From: Przewalskia tangutica
Taxonomy: Eukaryota > Streptophyta > Magnoliopsida > Solanales > Solanaceae
DNA length: 64,000 nucleotides
Assembly: GCA_029844215.1 (NCBI GenBank)
Contig: CM056725.1
Location: 41,074,485-41,138,484, forward strand
Reading direction: 5' to 3'
The translations under genes and the position numbers were made by a program. Shown one piece after another: positions 10,857 through 21,880 of this stretch; within the stretch, counting starts at the first letter, position 1; each line of letters starts with the position of its first letter. Under the pieces are notes generated by a model. That model had not been told where the DNA came from and did not search any database. It saw only the letters and a list, made by a program, of their open reading frames with translations.

Positions 10857-13093
10857 TTCTTCGTAATTTATAGGTTGATTGAATTGTTGCTCCTTAGCCT
10901 CTAAATCTGGCGTATTAATTTCAGTCTCGCTTCCACCGCAACTTGTGCTCCTGTTTTCTAAAATATTGCTGATTTCTTCATCTTTCGGAGAGTCAACGTC
11001 TACGTATCCTTGATGTTTTCTCTCTGATCTGATCAAATCCCTTAAGCAGACTAAAAATTTTAATGTGGTTCCGTTTTATGAGTAATGTGTGTCTCCTATT
11101 TGGTCTCGTGCTAGGCTGAATGCACTTTCAGAAGACACTGTTGAGATATGCACATTAAGAACATCTCGTGACATAGCTGCAAGTACTGAAAATTATCTTT
11201 TGTTATCCTGCCACCATTGTAAAGGTTGAAAGTTCTTCGACTTCGTTGACTTTTGTAAATAAAATTGCATCTCATCACAATTTCGACTTGTGGTTGCTTA
11301 TGTTGTTGTAAAAGTGCTCCAAATATCTAAAGATTCATTATCATCGTCTTCATTGAATCCTGCAGATGTAGACACAAAAGTAGAACTAAAAGGAAGATTA
11401 GTAGCAGAGTTGTGTGTTATCAAATAATGTAGCATAATATTCATATAATTTAGTTAAATTACTATCAAGTTTACTTATGCAATCAATTGAAGATGAAGTT
11501 TATGTTGCACCTACTTTCATATAAGTATATAAACTAAATATTAAATTATGACAATATACTTTTTTAATAGAAGGATTTAAGACTGCACCAATACAATAAA
11601 TATCGGGAATAGATTTTTTTTTAAAACTTTTCAAACATAACTGTAACTGTAACTGCAACTTTATATTTTATATTTGATTTTAAACCCCAAAGTAAATATG
11701 AAATTTCAGCTATATGAGTTAAACCATTACAAACTGTTGGGTAATAAGATCCTGAAAATTCAATAGTAACAGTGTAAAATTTACGTAAATTTTTTAAAAG
11801 TTCAGAAATTAATTTTCAATGTTCGCAGGTTAACGTATGAATCAAGTTCTTACAATGAGCATTTGAAACATGTTATTGAGTCTTTATACTTGTAACATTC
11901 ATTTAAAAATAAATAGGTATAATTTCACCGTGTAACAACCTCACCTGGCATGTATTTTGGTTTCAAATTAAATTGTTTACATTTTTTTTAAATTCTATTA
12001 TTCTATTTTTTCTATTATTACCCTGAATAACTCCAACAGCTCTTCAGAGATAATTCCGTTGCAAAAAATTAAGACTACTTTGAACAATTAAATTATAAAT
12101 ATGACAAGCAAAACGAACATGTGATATATCAGGAAGTGGCGGTTCTAATTCCGCTTTTAAAAGATCTATAACAACAGTATTATTAGATGCATTATCGAAT
12201 GATATACAAAGATTTTTTTTATAAAGATTCATACTTATTGCAACAACACAAATAGTTTCGCTTATATATTTTCCAGTATGACTTTGATCCTCGTCATACG
12301 GAAAACCAATACGTTTTTCCATTTTAAAATTTTCATCAATCCAATGACAAGTAATTGTTAAATAATCATTACCTACAACATGCCCAATGTATGAAGTAAA
12401 ATTAACTAGGCATGAAGGGTTGGCGAACAAATGTTGCAAATAAATAACATAATCAGTATAAATTCTAAAAATATCGGCTCTACAAGTAGTACGAGGAACA
12501 CCTTTAAACAAATGATTATACTCTTTGAATATATGTAATTAAATATGAAGAAGAAGAAGAAGAAGCAAAAGAAAAAGGTAAACAACCTCCGACAACCATT
12601 TTTGCTAATTCAATGCGATCCTTCTTTGGATCGTATTTAACAAGCCCCCCCGTTAATGGATTAAGTTGTTTTTGAACGGGTTCTAAATCAGAGACAAAAA
12701 ATCAGTGTGTCGGATGGTCTTTCAGTAAATGCCTACGTATAGTGCCCGTCCCCCCGTCACCACCCCTCTCTTATGTTTATAAGTTCTCCCACAAATATTA
12801 CATCTACCTCTATCAGTGCCCTCAATTCTATCTTTAAAAGTCAACACTTTACTCATTTTTCTCCTACTCGATACTTCTGGTAAAGGAGGTCTACCACTAG
12901 TAGTACTAACATTGACAGAAGACACACTAATAGATGTATGAGTTTCAGTTTCAACAGTATTATCTATATCAACATTATCATATTCATTATCTTCTATTCT
13001 AAAATCTTCATGCATTTGATCATAATCAACATTTTGATTAGATGCTGAAGTAGAACCTAAAATAGATTTACCTATTCTCTTTAGCCTATTCAT
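10857..13093 (-). pseudogene. hAT transposase (BED finger, DDE core, hATC dimerisation domain), degraded
   Basis: Nuclear transposase. The start is the ATG at 13093. The N-terminal part (13093-12722) is acidic and serine/threonine rich, then a BED-type finger with CNICGRTYKHK; the rest of the finger (RRHLLKDHP-like) is shifted out of frame. The middle block (12511-12044) has the hAT core pattern, with TCHWID, ISFDNASNNT-like and FACHIYNLIVQ motifs. The C-terminal hATC block (about 11255-11080) has the WW pair, MSRDVL, STVSSESAFSLARDQIGD and, further on, CLRDLIRSER. In-frame TAA stops occur at 11195-11193 and just after GDTHYS. The reading frame runs into D at 10857 and resumes at 1931, ending at TAA 1907-1905, so D lies 27 bases before the stop. 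It is a pseudogene because of stops and frameshifts as well as the insertion. Confidence 0.85.
12547..12564. repeat. GAA microsatellite
   Basis: Six tandem GAA units inside the hAT transposase region. On the coding strand these read as TTC repeats. Confidence 0.7.
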
Positions 13094-13496
13094 TATAAAA
13101 TATTTAATTTAAAATTTAATTTAAATAATAAAAAAATAAATATGACAATTTAATAAAATAATTAGAGAAAGAAACGAGTGTACCAAACTTCGGGATTCAG
13201 AATTCAATTGAAAGTCGAAGCTTGAAGTCTTGTGTCTTGCTACTTTGAAAACTAATAATAATAATAATAATTGAGAATTGATAATAGAAAGAATTAAGAG
13301 AGTATGAGAATTGAGAGAATTGTAGAAATAATTGTGCGATAAAAATGAGAAGATTTTAGAATATTTATAGATTTTTAAAAGATAAAAATATAATTAATAA
13401 AAATATACAAAAAAAATAAAGACCAACGGTCCACCGTTGACCCCTCAAACGGTAATGTTACTGTTGGGCACCAACAATTTTTTTTTTAAAAGTTAT

Positions 13497-13686
13497 CGGA
13501 CCGGACCGGTTAACCGGTAACGTTACCGGATCCAACCGGTCCGGTCCTTACCGTATTTTGCCATAACTCGTGCGGATTGTGGGCAAAACCAACCCCCAAC
13601 CCGTTAAAGCTTATCGGACCGGACCGGGTTCAGTACTGAGTCGATCGGTCCGGTTACCGGTTAACCCGAACGGGTAAACAGGTTTA
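13497..13686. repeat. hAT terminal and subterminal repeats, right end
   Basis: Dense CGGACCGGACCGG and AACCGGTAAC motifs run to the terminal repeat at about 13665-13686. This mirrors the cluster at the other end and fits transposase-binding sites. Confidence 0.75.
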
Positions 13687-13873
13687 CTAGAAAGCATAAC
13701 CGCCACTAATTTTACCATAAAAATAAAATCATTTCCTTACCAAAAAAATAAAGCAAGGAAGAAGACAAATGATTTCAGAATATGCTAAAGCTACGTTGCC
13801 ACCTTTTCCCTGCTTGCCGTCGTCTTCGTCATCCAGTGAGGATCAAACCAGAATTCATCTCTTTCTATAGTCA
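13687..13873. other. Flank between hAT element and duplicated segment
   Basis: Unique AT-rich sequence after the 8-base duplication at 13687-13694. No gene recognised. Confidence 0.4.
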
Positions 13874-14597
13874 ACACAATAACACAAGCGCAGAACTCGA
13901 AATTATCAAACACGAATAATATAAGCAACAATAGTATTAAAAAGAAAAGGACTTGGGAGTGGAGGAGACATGAAACTGCATTGAACAAAATTTTAAATTT
14001 GATTTGGGAATAGGGAACGTGGGTAGGAGATTGTCATGCCCCAAATGGGATGAGACGTGGCACGAGATACGATGTCTGCCAACTTGCGTTGAGCGGACCG
14101 ATTTTGTGTAATGCCTACACATTTCATATCCATGTCACCTAATCAAACACTTTATTCCTAGACAATCATGATTTATTTGTTTTTAATGATTGTAAGATAT
14201 ATTAGTAAATTATCACAATCCCTTAATAAAACACTTTATTCCTAGATAATCATGTATTGTGGAACAGAGGGAGTACCATTTATGGGGCACTCTATGATTC
14301 TATGAATAATAGTTGGCCGTAATTAGTAGCTAGGGTTAGAGTTTTTCTTTAGAATTTTGAGAGCCGAAGTGGATTTTTTATGTCACACCACATACGTAGG
14401 CTTGGGCGGACTGACACCCCGTGCTTGAACTAGACCGAGCGAACACATGACTGATTGAACCTGACGTTAAAATTAAACTGTGCGGAATATCATTTAAAAC
14501 GTGTTTGAATACTGAAAATCTAAATATGTATGTGAGTAATAATACTGAAATATCTGAATAATGTCTATATTAAAAATACTGAAAACACTTCGAGTAT
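13874..14597. repeat. Duplicated segment, copy 1
   Basis: Near-identical to 16459-17395. Copy 1 lacks about 210 bases around 14139 that in copy 2 include the left part of a Stowaway-type MITE; the MITE right end survives at about 14273. No protein is recognised, although a 61-codon open stretch on minus is the same in both copies. Confidence 0.85.
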
Positions 14598-14786
14598 TTA
14601 ACAAGCCCCCGTTAATGGATTAAGAGATCGGGTTCTAAATCAGAGACAAAAAATCAGTGTGTCGGATGATCTTTCAGTAAATGCCTACGTATAGTGTCCG
14701 TCCCCCCGTTACCACCCCTCTCTTATGTTTATAAGTTCTCCCACAAATATTACATATACCTCTATCAGTGCCCTCAATTCTATCTT
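14594..14786 (-). pseudogene. Duplicated fragment of the hAT transposase gene (BED-finger region)
   Basis: This matches 12633-12834 of the hAT element in the same orientation, with a few base changes and small deletions. It covers the BED-finger cysteines and flanks. It sits between duplicated segment copy 1 and the LINE, so it did not arrive by hAT transposition. It shares GTAT with both parents at its left junction. Confidence 0.85.
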
Positions 14787-16328
14787 CCTTGAGTCGGTGC
14801 TAAGAGGTCTCAAATTTCCGGACAGATTTGTAAGATGGATTATGGAATGTGTCAGCTCAACTTCTTTCTCTCTTTCAATCAACGGGGAGCTACATGGTTA
14901 CTTCAAGGGTAAGCGCGGCCTAAGACAAGGTGATCCTATGTCCCCTTCGCTCTTTATCTTGTGTATAGAATACCTTTCAAGGATGCTTAAACTAAAGGCT
15001 GCGGCAAGAGCTTTCTCCTATTATCCAAAGTGTAAGAGATTGGGCATTACTCACCTTGCATTTGCGGATGACCTCATGTTTTTTGCCAAAGGAGATGTAT
15101 CTTCTATTGAGATTCTTATGGAGTGTCTTGAAGAGTTGGAGGCTGTCTCAGGGTTAACTCTTAACACATCTAAATCCTCCGTCTACATAGCGGGAGTGCA
15201 TGATACAGTTCGTGACTTGATCTTGTCCAGAGTGGGATTCGGCATTGATAGTTTTTCGGTACGGTACTTGGGGATCCCTTTGTCCCCAATTTCAGTCTCG
15301 GTGGATCAGTTTGCTCCATTCACTAGTGCAATATCGGACTACACTAAGAAATGGAGGCATCACTCACTATCTTATGCGGGTAAGCTGGAACTAATCAGGT
15401 CGATCATTCAAGGGGTTGAGAGCTTTTGGTTCCGGGCACTTCCTATTCCCGCCACTGTCCTCAACAAGGTCTGCGATGCGCATTCAATTCTTATGGGGAG
15501 GTAAACCACCAAGAGTCGCTTGGGATGTCATTTGTTTGTCCCAATCCGAAGGAGGTTTGGGACTTATGAACATCAAAGAATGGAACCATGCCTTGCTATC
15601 CCGGACCATTTGGCAAACTCACACTGAAGCAGATTCCTTATGGGTCCAATGGATCAATAGCTACTATTTGAGAGGCCTATCATTTTGGGATTATGAGTGC
15701 GTCTAGGGACTCCCTTATTCAAAAAAGTTTGTGGGATCCGCGACAAATTTGTTTCTATCTTTGGTAGCCAGCGACGCTATCAGGCTTGGAAAAGTGTTGT
15801 ACCAACGGAAAATTTGATTCTAGCCTCGTGTATGATATCTTGCGCATTCCGCAAGATAAAAAGCTTTGGATGTCACAAATTTGGAAAGGCTTCATTCCTC
15901 CCAAGTTCTCCTTCACAGTATGACTCACTTGCAGAATGCGGTTAGCTACAAAAGACACTCTTTCCTATCTAAACTTGGAGGATAAGTCTTGCGGGTTCTG
16001 CAAGCGTGCTAATGAGACAAGGGAGCACCTCTTCTTTGCCCTTTACAGGTTGATTTGGAAGAGCATAAGGGAATGGTTGGGTATTAGAAGAGAAATGACA
16101 ACTATTGAAAGCTCTCTTAAGTGGATCAAGAAAGACCACCGTGGGACAGGCATCCGAGCCAAATCTATCTTGCTTGCCTTTTGCATAGTGGTCTATGAGA
16201 TTTGGAAGACAAGAAATACATTGCTCTTTGAAGGCACAAGCATACCGGCAGAGGTGGTCATTGCAAAGATTAAAACATCTTATAGAGTTCTATATGACTT
16301 AATCCCCTCTTGTAATGACACCTTTTGA
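14787..16328 (+). pseudogene. LINE ORF2 remnant: reverse transcriptase C-terminal half and zf-RVT domain
   Basis: Would encode the non-LTR reverse transcriptase. The first block (to about 15504) shows RGLRQGDPMSP, the catalytic FADDLMFF motif and YLGIPLS, all typical of plant L1 reverse transcriptases. A frameshift near 15480-15500 leads to WGGKPPRVAWDVIC and the SEGGLGLMNI motif. A stop near 15705 and another frameshift precede the zf-RVT block at 15936-16328 (CGFCKRANETREHLFF and WKTRN motifs). The endonuclease and N-terminal reverse-transcriptase motifs are missing. Clearly defective. Confidence 0.85.
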
Positions 16329-16444
16329 GTGACCACCCCTCCCCTCTTCATTTCTTGTTTATATTACGTTGAGGATTGAGAACCCTCAATGACTGATTGT
16401 AGCCACCTTTCTTTCCGTTATTAGTAATAATATTTGCATTTACC

Positions 16445-16459
16445 AAAAAAAAAAAAAAA
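16445..16459 (+). other. LINE poly(A) tail
   Basis: Fifteen A bases at the 3' end of the LINE, immediately joined to the start of duplicated segment copy 2. Confidence 0.85.
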
Positions 16460-17395
16460 CACAATAACACAAGCGCAGAACTCGAAATTATCAAACACGA
16501 ATAATATAAGCAACAATAGTATTAAAAAGAAAAGGACTTGGGAGTGGAGGAGACATGAAACTGCATTGAACAAAATTTTAAATTTGATTTGGGAATAGGG
16601 AACGTGGGTAGGAGATTGTCATGCCCCAAATGGGATGAGACGTGGCACGAGATACGATGTCTGCCAACTTGCGTTGAGCGGACCGACTTTGTGTAATGCC
16701 TACACATTTCATATCCATGTCACCTAATCAAATTAATTAGAGACGATATTAAATGAGCGAAATAAAGTAATTTTCCATCCATATGTCAAGTGAATATTCA
16801 CAACAAAAATAATATTACATACTCCCTCCGTTCCAATATACATGATTATTTTTAAAAAAATTACTTTTTCACAATAATTGATTGTTTGCAATTTCAATGT
16901 AGTTTTAATCTTATTTTCTCAATTTTCCCCTAATTAATATTGACAGACTAGACCTTTTACCCCTAATGATTTATTTGTTTTTAATGATTGTAAGATATAT
17001 TAATAAACTATCACAATCCCTTAATAAAACACTTTATTCCTAGACAATCATGTATTGTGGAACAGAGGGAGTACCATTTATGGGGCACTCTATGATTCTA
17101 TGAATAATAGTTGGCCGTAATTAGTAGCTAGGGTTAGAGTTTTTCTTTAGAATTTTGAGAGCCGAAGTGGATTTTTTATGTCACACCACATACGTAGGCT
17201 TGGGCGGACTGACACCCCGTGCTTGAACTAGACCGAGCGAACACATGACTGACTGAACCTGACGTTAAAATTAAACTGTGCGGAATATCATTTAAAACGT
17301 GTTTGAATACTGAAAATCTAAATATGTCTGTGAGTAATAATACTGAAATATCTGAATAATGTCTATATTAAAAATACTGAAAACACTTCGAATAT
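16459..17395. repeat. Duplicated segment, copy 2
   Basis: Near-identical to 13874-14597 plus about 210 extra bases. It contains the complete Stowaway-type MITE. It ends at AATAT (17391-17395), which is where copy 1 switches into the hAT fragment. Confidence 0.85.
16822..17071. mobile_element. Stowaway-type MITE (250 bp)
   Basis: The left arm CTCCCTCCGTTCCAATATAC pairs with the right arm, which reads CTCCCTCTGTTCCACAATAC on the other strand. TA flanks both ends (16820-16821 and 17072-17073), as expected for a Tc1/mariner-related MITE. There is no coding capacity. Confidence 0.85.
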
Positions 17396-17432
17396 GTAGC
17401 CACCATGGCTAAAAAAATATCTAACATGAACT

Positions 17433-17760
17433 CACTACAAGAAAAACAGCATACGGTGACAGTTCATGTGTGACAGAAATGCAACTGTCACATCTTGTTA
17501 CTAAGTTTATGCCTTTTCTTGACAGTCATGTGATGGTTTTTTTAAGTGTCACAAAATTATGATATTTGTGTGACGATTTTTTTAAGTGTCATAAAATTAT
17601 GACATTTGTGTAACGGATTTTTAAGTGTCATTTATTTATGACATTTGTGTGACAGGTTTGTGAAATATCACATAAATAAGTGACTTGTGTTTTAAATTGA
17701 TAAAAAATGACAAGTTTGACTGAATTAAAATGACACCATTCTTATTATTTGTTTAGCACT
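17433..17760 (+). mobile_element. Terminus of a CACTA (En/Spm-type) transposon
   Basis: CACTACAAGAAAAACAGC is the standard plant CACTA terminal sequence. It is followed by repeated subterminal units with AAGTGTCA and TTTGTGTGAC motifs at about 17455-17660, in both orientations. ACT precedes the end as a possible 3-base target duplication. The opposite end (TTCTTGTAGTG) was not found in the window, so only one end is supported and the right limit given here is the end of the visible subterminal repeats. Confidence 0.75.
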
Positions 17761-18565
17761 TTCTACCCGTAAGTTCTACCTGTTTATACCAGTACGTTAG
17801 TTATACTTAGACCAATACAAAAAATGGCCCGATTGAACGCCAGTGGCCTACACCTATTCACGGCTTAACGACATGTTGGCAGATGAGGACACTCTGTACG
17901 GCAAGACGCATAACCTACCCAAGTATAAACATAATAGGACCTACAGTGATATGAGCTGTTAATTCTGGATTTGCCATCTTCCTTACAAATTCATATTATC
18001 TCAAAGCATCCTAGACAGTATAGTGTTTTAGCCTATCATTAGGCTTCAATCATGTATAAGCAGAAATATAAAATATGTAAAAGGGAAGGGAGGTATACCG
18101 AACTTGTATCCAAGAGAGAGAGAGAGATGTTGAGCAAACTCCAATGTTATTAATTCAAAGGAAAATATGCAAGTGCTCTATTTTCTGATGTTTTTTCTAA
18201 ATGAATGAGAATCCCCTTTTATAGACGAAGGCGGACTTCAAAACATTTACAATCTATCTAATAAAAAGAAAGGGCATCTTAATAATTACAAAATGCCAAA
18301 CTACTGTGCGGAAAGTAAATTACAATAGTACGAGAAAAGTAAACTATTTTAAAAGAAGATAACGACATGAGCATCTTCTGAAAATAAAAAGATAAAATAA
18401 ATATGTTGGCCGAATATGACCGTGGGGCCTGATGTGACCTCTTCTGTCTTCTTTCGTCCATTATTGATGATAATGGGGTCCTTCACTCTGTCATTTTTTT
18501 TCCACGTGAAGCTTTGTCTTCTTGTCGGGCTTTGGCCTCTTCTGCTTTTGCTCTGACTGACTCAA
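17761..18565. other. Non-coding region with promoter-like sequence on minus
   Basis: No protein is recognised. On the minus strand it contains TATAAAAGGGG (18223-18213), followed by a purine/pyrimidine microsatellite (GA repeats near 18113-18127). The arrangement of coding end, long spacer, TATA and leader resembles the intergenic region of a plant pararetrovirus, but this is an inference. Confidence 0.35.
18213..18223 (-). promoter_or_regulatory. Possible promoter TATA box
   Basis: TATAAAAGGGG on minus, about 340 bases after the end of the reading frame at 18566. It would drive transcription leftwards. Confidence 0.35.
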
Positions 18566-19156
18566 TCAATCCGTCGAACAGATCCTTGGTGGATGGCTGG
18601 TAGGAATAGTCTTCCAGTGGTTGCGAGTCTTGGAATAGACTGTCGTCTTGGGCTTCCCTGTCGTTGATGTCTCTGAATAAGGACTCTCATCGATCTTTGT
18701 GGCAAAGTTTTTCACAAAGTCTGCTTTTATCTTTTCAAGATAGGCTGTCATTACCTCTTCTTCTGAAATATGAGGATCTTTTAATTTAACATCATTTTTA
18801 AATTTTGAAAAGAATGAGGAATTGTCCTCTTTTTTGATATGAGAAATGGTTCTCAAAATTTTTAGTAAAGAAGAACAATTTTCTTCTATTTCCCAACCAT
18901 AGGTTTGGGCTGGATTTTCCGGATTTTTATCTAATAATTTAGACCAGAATTTGCAAAGAAATTTTCTTTTAAGACACAATATGCCTTGTGAATTCCTCCC
19001 TGCTTCGGGAATCCATTTCCAGATCCATGGGGTTCCGGTTTGCATAAAGAACATCATTGATGCAGATCCTTCGACATAGTCAGAAGGGTTTTCGGGAGTG
19101 ATACACGGAGATAACTGTATCCATTCCTTATAATAATTTATATAAGGGGCTGACAA
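18566..19156 (-). pseudogene. Remnant of a retroelement or endogenous pararetrovirus-like polyprotein
   Basis: A 196-codon frame. Upstream, in the same frame, a WWNIIGPGIQIL-like stretch is cut off by a TGA, so the native protein was longer. The visible part has tryptophan-rich PWIWKWIPEAGRN and KRKFLCKFWSKL blocks, a lysine-rich middle, and a serine/threonine-rich end. This WW..GP / PWIW.W / KFW.KL pattern is, from memory, one found in plant polyproteins of caulimovirid-like endogenous elements, between the movement-protein and protease regions. No movement, protease or reverse-transcriptase motif is visible here, so the family is uncertain. Element A is inserted 155 bases to its right. A host gene of unknown function is the alternative. 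Confidence 0.4.
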
Positions 19157-19944
19157 TATCTGAATTCCAGGGCCAATAATATTCCACCATGGGAATATCC
19201 ATCATGGTAGTAATTTACCATTCTGACTGTTTTTAAAGATGTCTGAATTTAATTTAACTCACCATGTATGACCATGTTTCTTGTTTTCATAATAAAACAC
19301 ATGGGTGAACTGTCACGACCCGACCTCGGGCCCGTGATTGGTGCCTTACCCCGGGCACCCTTGTGAAACAACATCAGAGAAAACCAGCGGAAGTAAACTC
19401 ATAAACAAGAAACCATATAAAATATGAAACAGACTAACCCAAAATAGCTACCTTTCCGTAATTATAAATATAACAAAAACTGAACAGTTACATCCTTTAC
19501 AACCTAATTTATAACAGGACTACAGGCCTCTAAGAGTTCGTAACAACTATGACGAGACAGGGCCCCGTCATGCCCCTGAATGTACATAATATCTACAACA
19601 TCAGGGAGAACCGTACCAAAAGTCAAGCCTCCGGAGAAATGGAGCTTCTGACACCTGATAAAAAGATCCTAAGAATGAGGATCCACCACGTGCTTACCCC
19701 TACCTGCGGCATGAACGCAGCCCCCGAGGAAGGGGTCGACACCTGATATGTACCAAGTATGTAAAGCGAAAAATCTGAATTACATCGTAAGTCTAAATAA
19801 AGTCGAGTCATGGATGATAATCAAATTACGATTGCCGTGCCTTACTAACAATGAGAGTAACAAGTATAAACTTTACTGCATAAAAATAGGAGGCTCATGA
19901 TCAAAACAGGGTCACTCGCCCGTAGTATCATTAAGCAATCCTAC

Positions 19945-20050
19945 TCCTGGGACTATTTCACCCGCATAGGTCCTGTGGACCCGCATGAGGTCATCCGCCT
20001 CGCATGAGACTATTTCACCCGCATGAGACTATTTCACCCGCATGGGCCCG
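19945..20050. repeat. Short tandem array in A LTR
   Basis: CGCATGAGACTATTTCACC repeated about three times with degenerate flanks. It is the equivalent of the ATGCGG-type arrays in the LTRs of B, H and I. Confidence 0.75.
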
Positions 20051-21689
20051 GTGGACCAGCAATGAGTACAAACGCCGCACTCGCATCATGGGTAGCAAAT
20101 CCATGGAATAAGTAGTAACCCGGGGTCTACCCCGTAATAATACATAACCTAGCGCAACCGGCTATCATATATAACAAAAGCGCTACCGGCTTATCATAAC
20201 ATAAGCAAGTTAAGAAATCCCCTAACTTCTTAATAACATTATTAATATATCCTCTCATTTTAGTTTACTTAAGGCACTAACATGTCATTTAAGAGAAAAT
20301 CCGGGAATTCAACCCAAGTACCACGTAACTCTAACCTTTTAAGAATGACTCTTTTTTATATAAAACTTCCAAGATACTAATAACCGTAGTATCAAGTTAC
20401 GACTACTTTTCAAGACAAGTCACATTTCCTTTTAGAAATATAATAAGCTTCTACATCAAGTGACTTCATTTCTTTTAAAACCTTAGGCAATTGATGTCTT
20501 AAAATCAATTTGCCTTTCATAAATTCAAATCATTTATCCGTACTTATTTTACTTAGAGTAAATCTTTCTTTGTTAACCTTCCATAAAGCTAATATAACCA
20601 ACTTCCCATAAAGTCGTTATATTAACGTTATACATTAGTCAAATACATTTCCCTATATCCAAGGGACTTATATTTTTAAAACGAAACAAGTATCATATAC
20701 TTAAAACACTTCAAGTCCCTTAACTTTGAAAACTTAGGACATCCTTAATACTTTTAAAGAAGTGAGTTAATCCCCTTACTTACCCAACTTGGTCATTCTT
20801 AAAACAAGTAAGGGATATCAAAGTCTTGTACGTTTACCGTACTACATAAGTGCAACTATTCATGCTCAAGAGATAGGAAAGTTCCACATACTCTTCGGGT
20901 CAATCCACTCGCAAGTCCATTATACCGCACGTACTATGTTTAACCTATAATGACCATAATACGTCCATTAGCCTTTATCTTCAACGTAGAACATTCTAAT
21001 TGAAAAGTCCCTTATTCCTACGGAAAATTGGACAACACTTCCTTTGTTTCTACATACTTTGCCACCTTTTTCAAGGCCGAATTCAATAACCAAACACGCC
21101 ACCTTTAAGGCTCAACAATGCAATTAACAAATAGGGGATTACACGCCTACTCGACGTGTAAAATTCCGCCCCACAATTGATATCATACTAGTACAAACTA
21201 CAAGGTCCAATTCGGCAACTTTGAGGTATAACAACATAAATTCTTATCCAATTCCTTCATGCAATATATCTAAAGGCAATATTGACAACTACAAGTCCTT
21301 TCTTCCATACATGCAACACAATTTTACTTAAAGAAATGAACGGATTGTTACCTTGGAGTTTACCCAAATTAGTCCAACAAATTCCACTTGCCTTCCTTCC
21401 ACAATCACCTCCACAAACCTCCTACAAGCTTGCCAACATGTTTTCTTCTTGCCACCTTTCCAAAATTTCTCTAGGCCTTGGTTTCTCCTTGAATTTCTAG
21501 AGAGAAGGGAGAGGAAATTTTTAGAGAGAAGGAGGAGGAATTTTTAGAGAGAAGAGAGTTCTTTCAAGAATGACCAAGTCTTCAAAACTTGGTCAATAAA
21601 TAGGACATGCACAAAATCAGATGGGGGGGGGGGGACACTTGTCACCCTCCCATGGTCTTTTTTTTTAAAAATAGTTCTGATTTCCCCCC

Positions 21690-21880
21690 CAGATTCGCAG
21701 AAACCCGCCTCGGCGTCGCGGCCCTGCAACCGGCGCCGCGGCGCTGAAACCTCTGCGAACTTTCAGCACTTCCTGCGCCGCGGCCCTGCTTTCCGGCGCC
21801 GCGGCGCTGCAACTTCAGCGATTTTCAGACTATCCGGCGCTGCGGACCTGCATCCGGCGCCGCGGCGCTGTGGCTCCTGA
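21690..21880. repeat. GC-rich tandem repeat in A LTR
   Basis: CGGCGCCGCGGCGCTG occurs at 21731, 21793 and 21855, a period of about 62 bases, with further partial copies. It stands out from AT-rich surroundings and is absent from the other LTRs. Confidence 0.8.

Larger units (their letters stand above)
1468..13686 (-). mobile_element. hAT-superfamily DNA transposon (interrupted by element D)
   Basis: The ends are TATAGGTGTCAACCGGG at 1468 and, on the other strand, TAAACCTGTTTACCCG ending at 13686: imperfect terminal inverted repeats. They are flanked by 8-base duplications CTAGAATG (1460-1467) and CTAGAAAG (13687-13694), one mismatch apart; 8 bp is the hAT signature length. Both ends carry subterminal clusters of CCGG/GGACCGG-type motifs. 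Without the nested LTR element the transposon is about 3.3 kb, normal for an autonomous hAT. The minus strand encodes a hAT transposase in three recognisable blocks. Confidence 0.85.
14787..16459 (+). mobile_element. 5'-truncated L1-type LINE with poly(A) tail
   Basis: Reverse-transcriptase and zf-RVT coding sequence is followed by a short 3' UTR and a run of 15 A bases (16445-16459). The 5' end is cut inside the reverse-transcriptase domain, as is usual for LINEs. The insertion is not flanked by a simple target duplication: left of it is a copied hAT fragment and right of it is copy 2 of a duplicated segment. Confidence 0.85.

Noticed and set aside
13937..14122. 61-codon open frame on minus, repeated exactly at 16522-16707
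   Set aside because: The identity reflects the segmental duplication. No domain, no codon-conserving changes between the copies to support coding.
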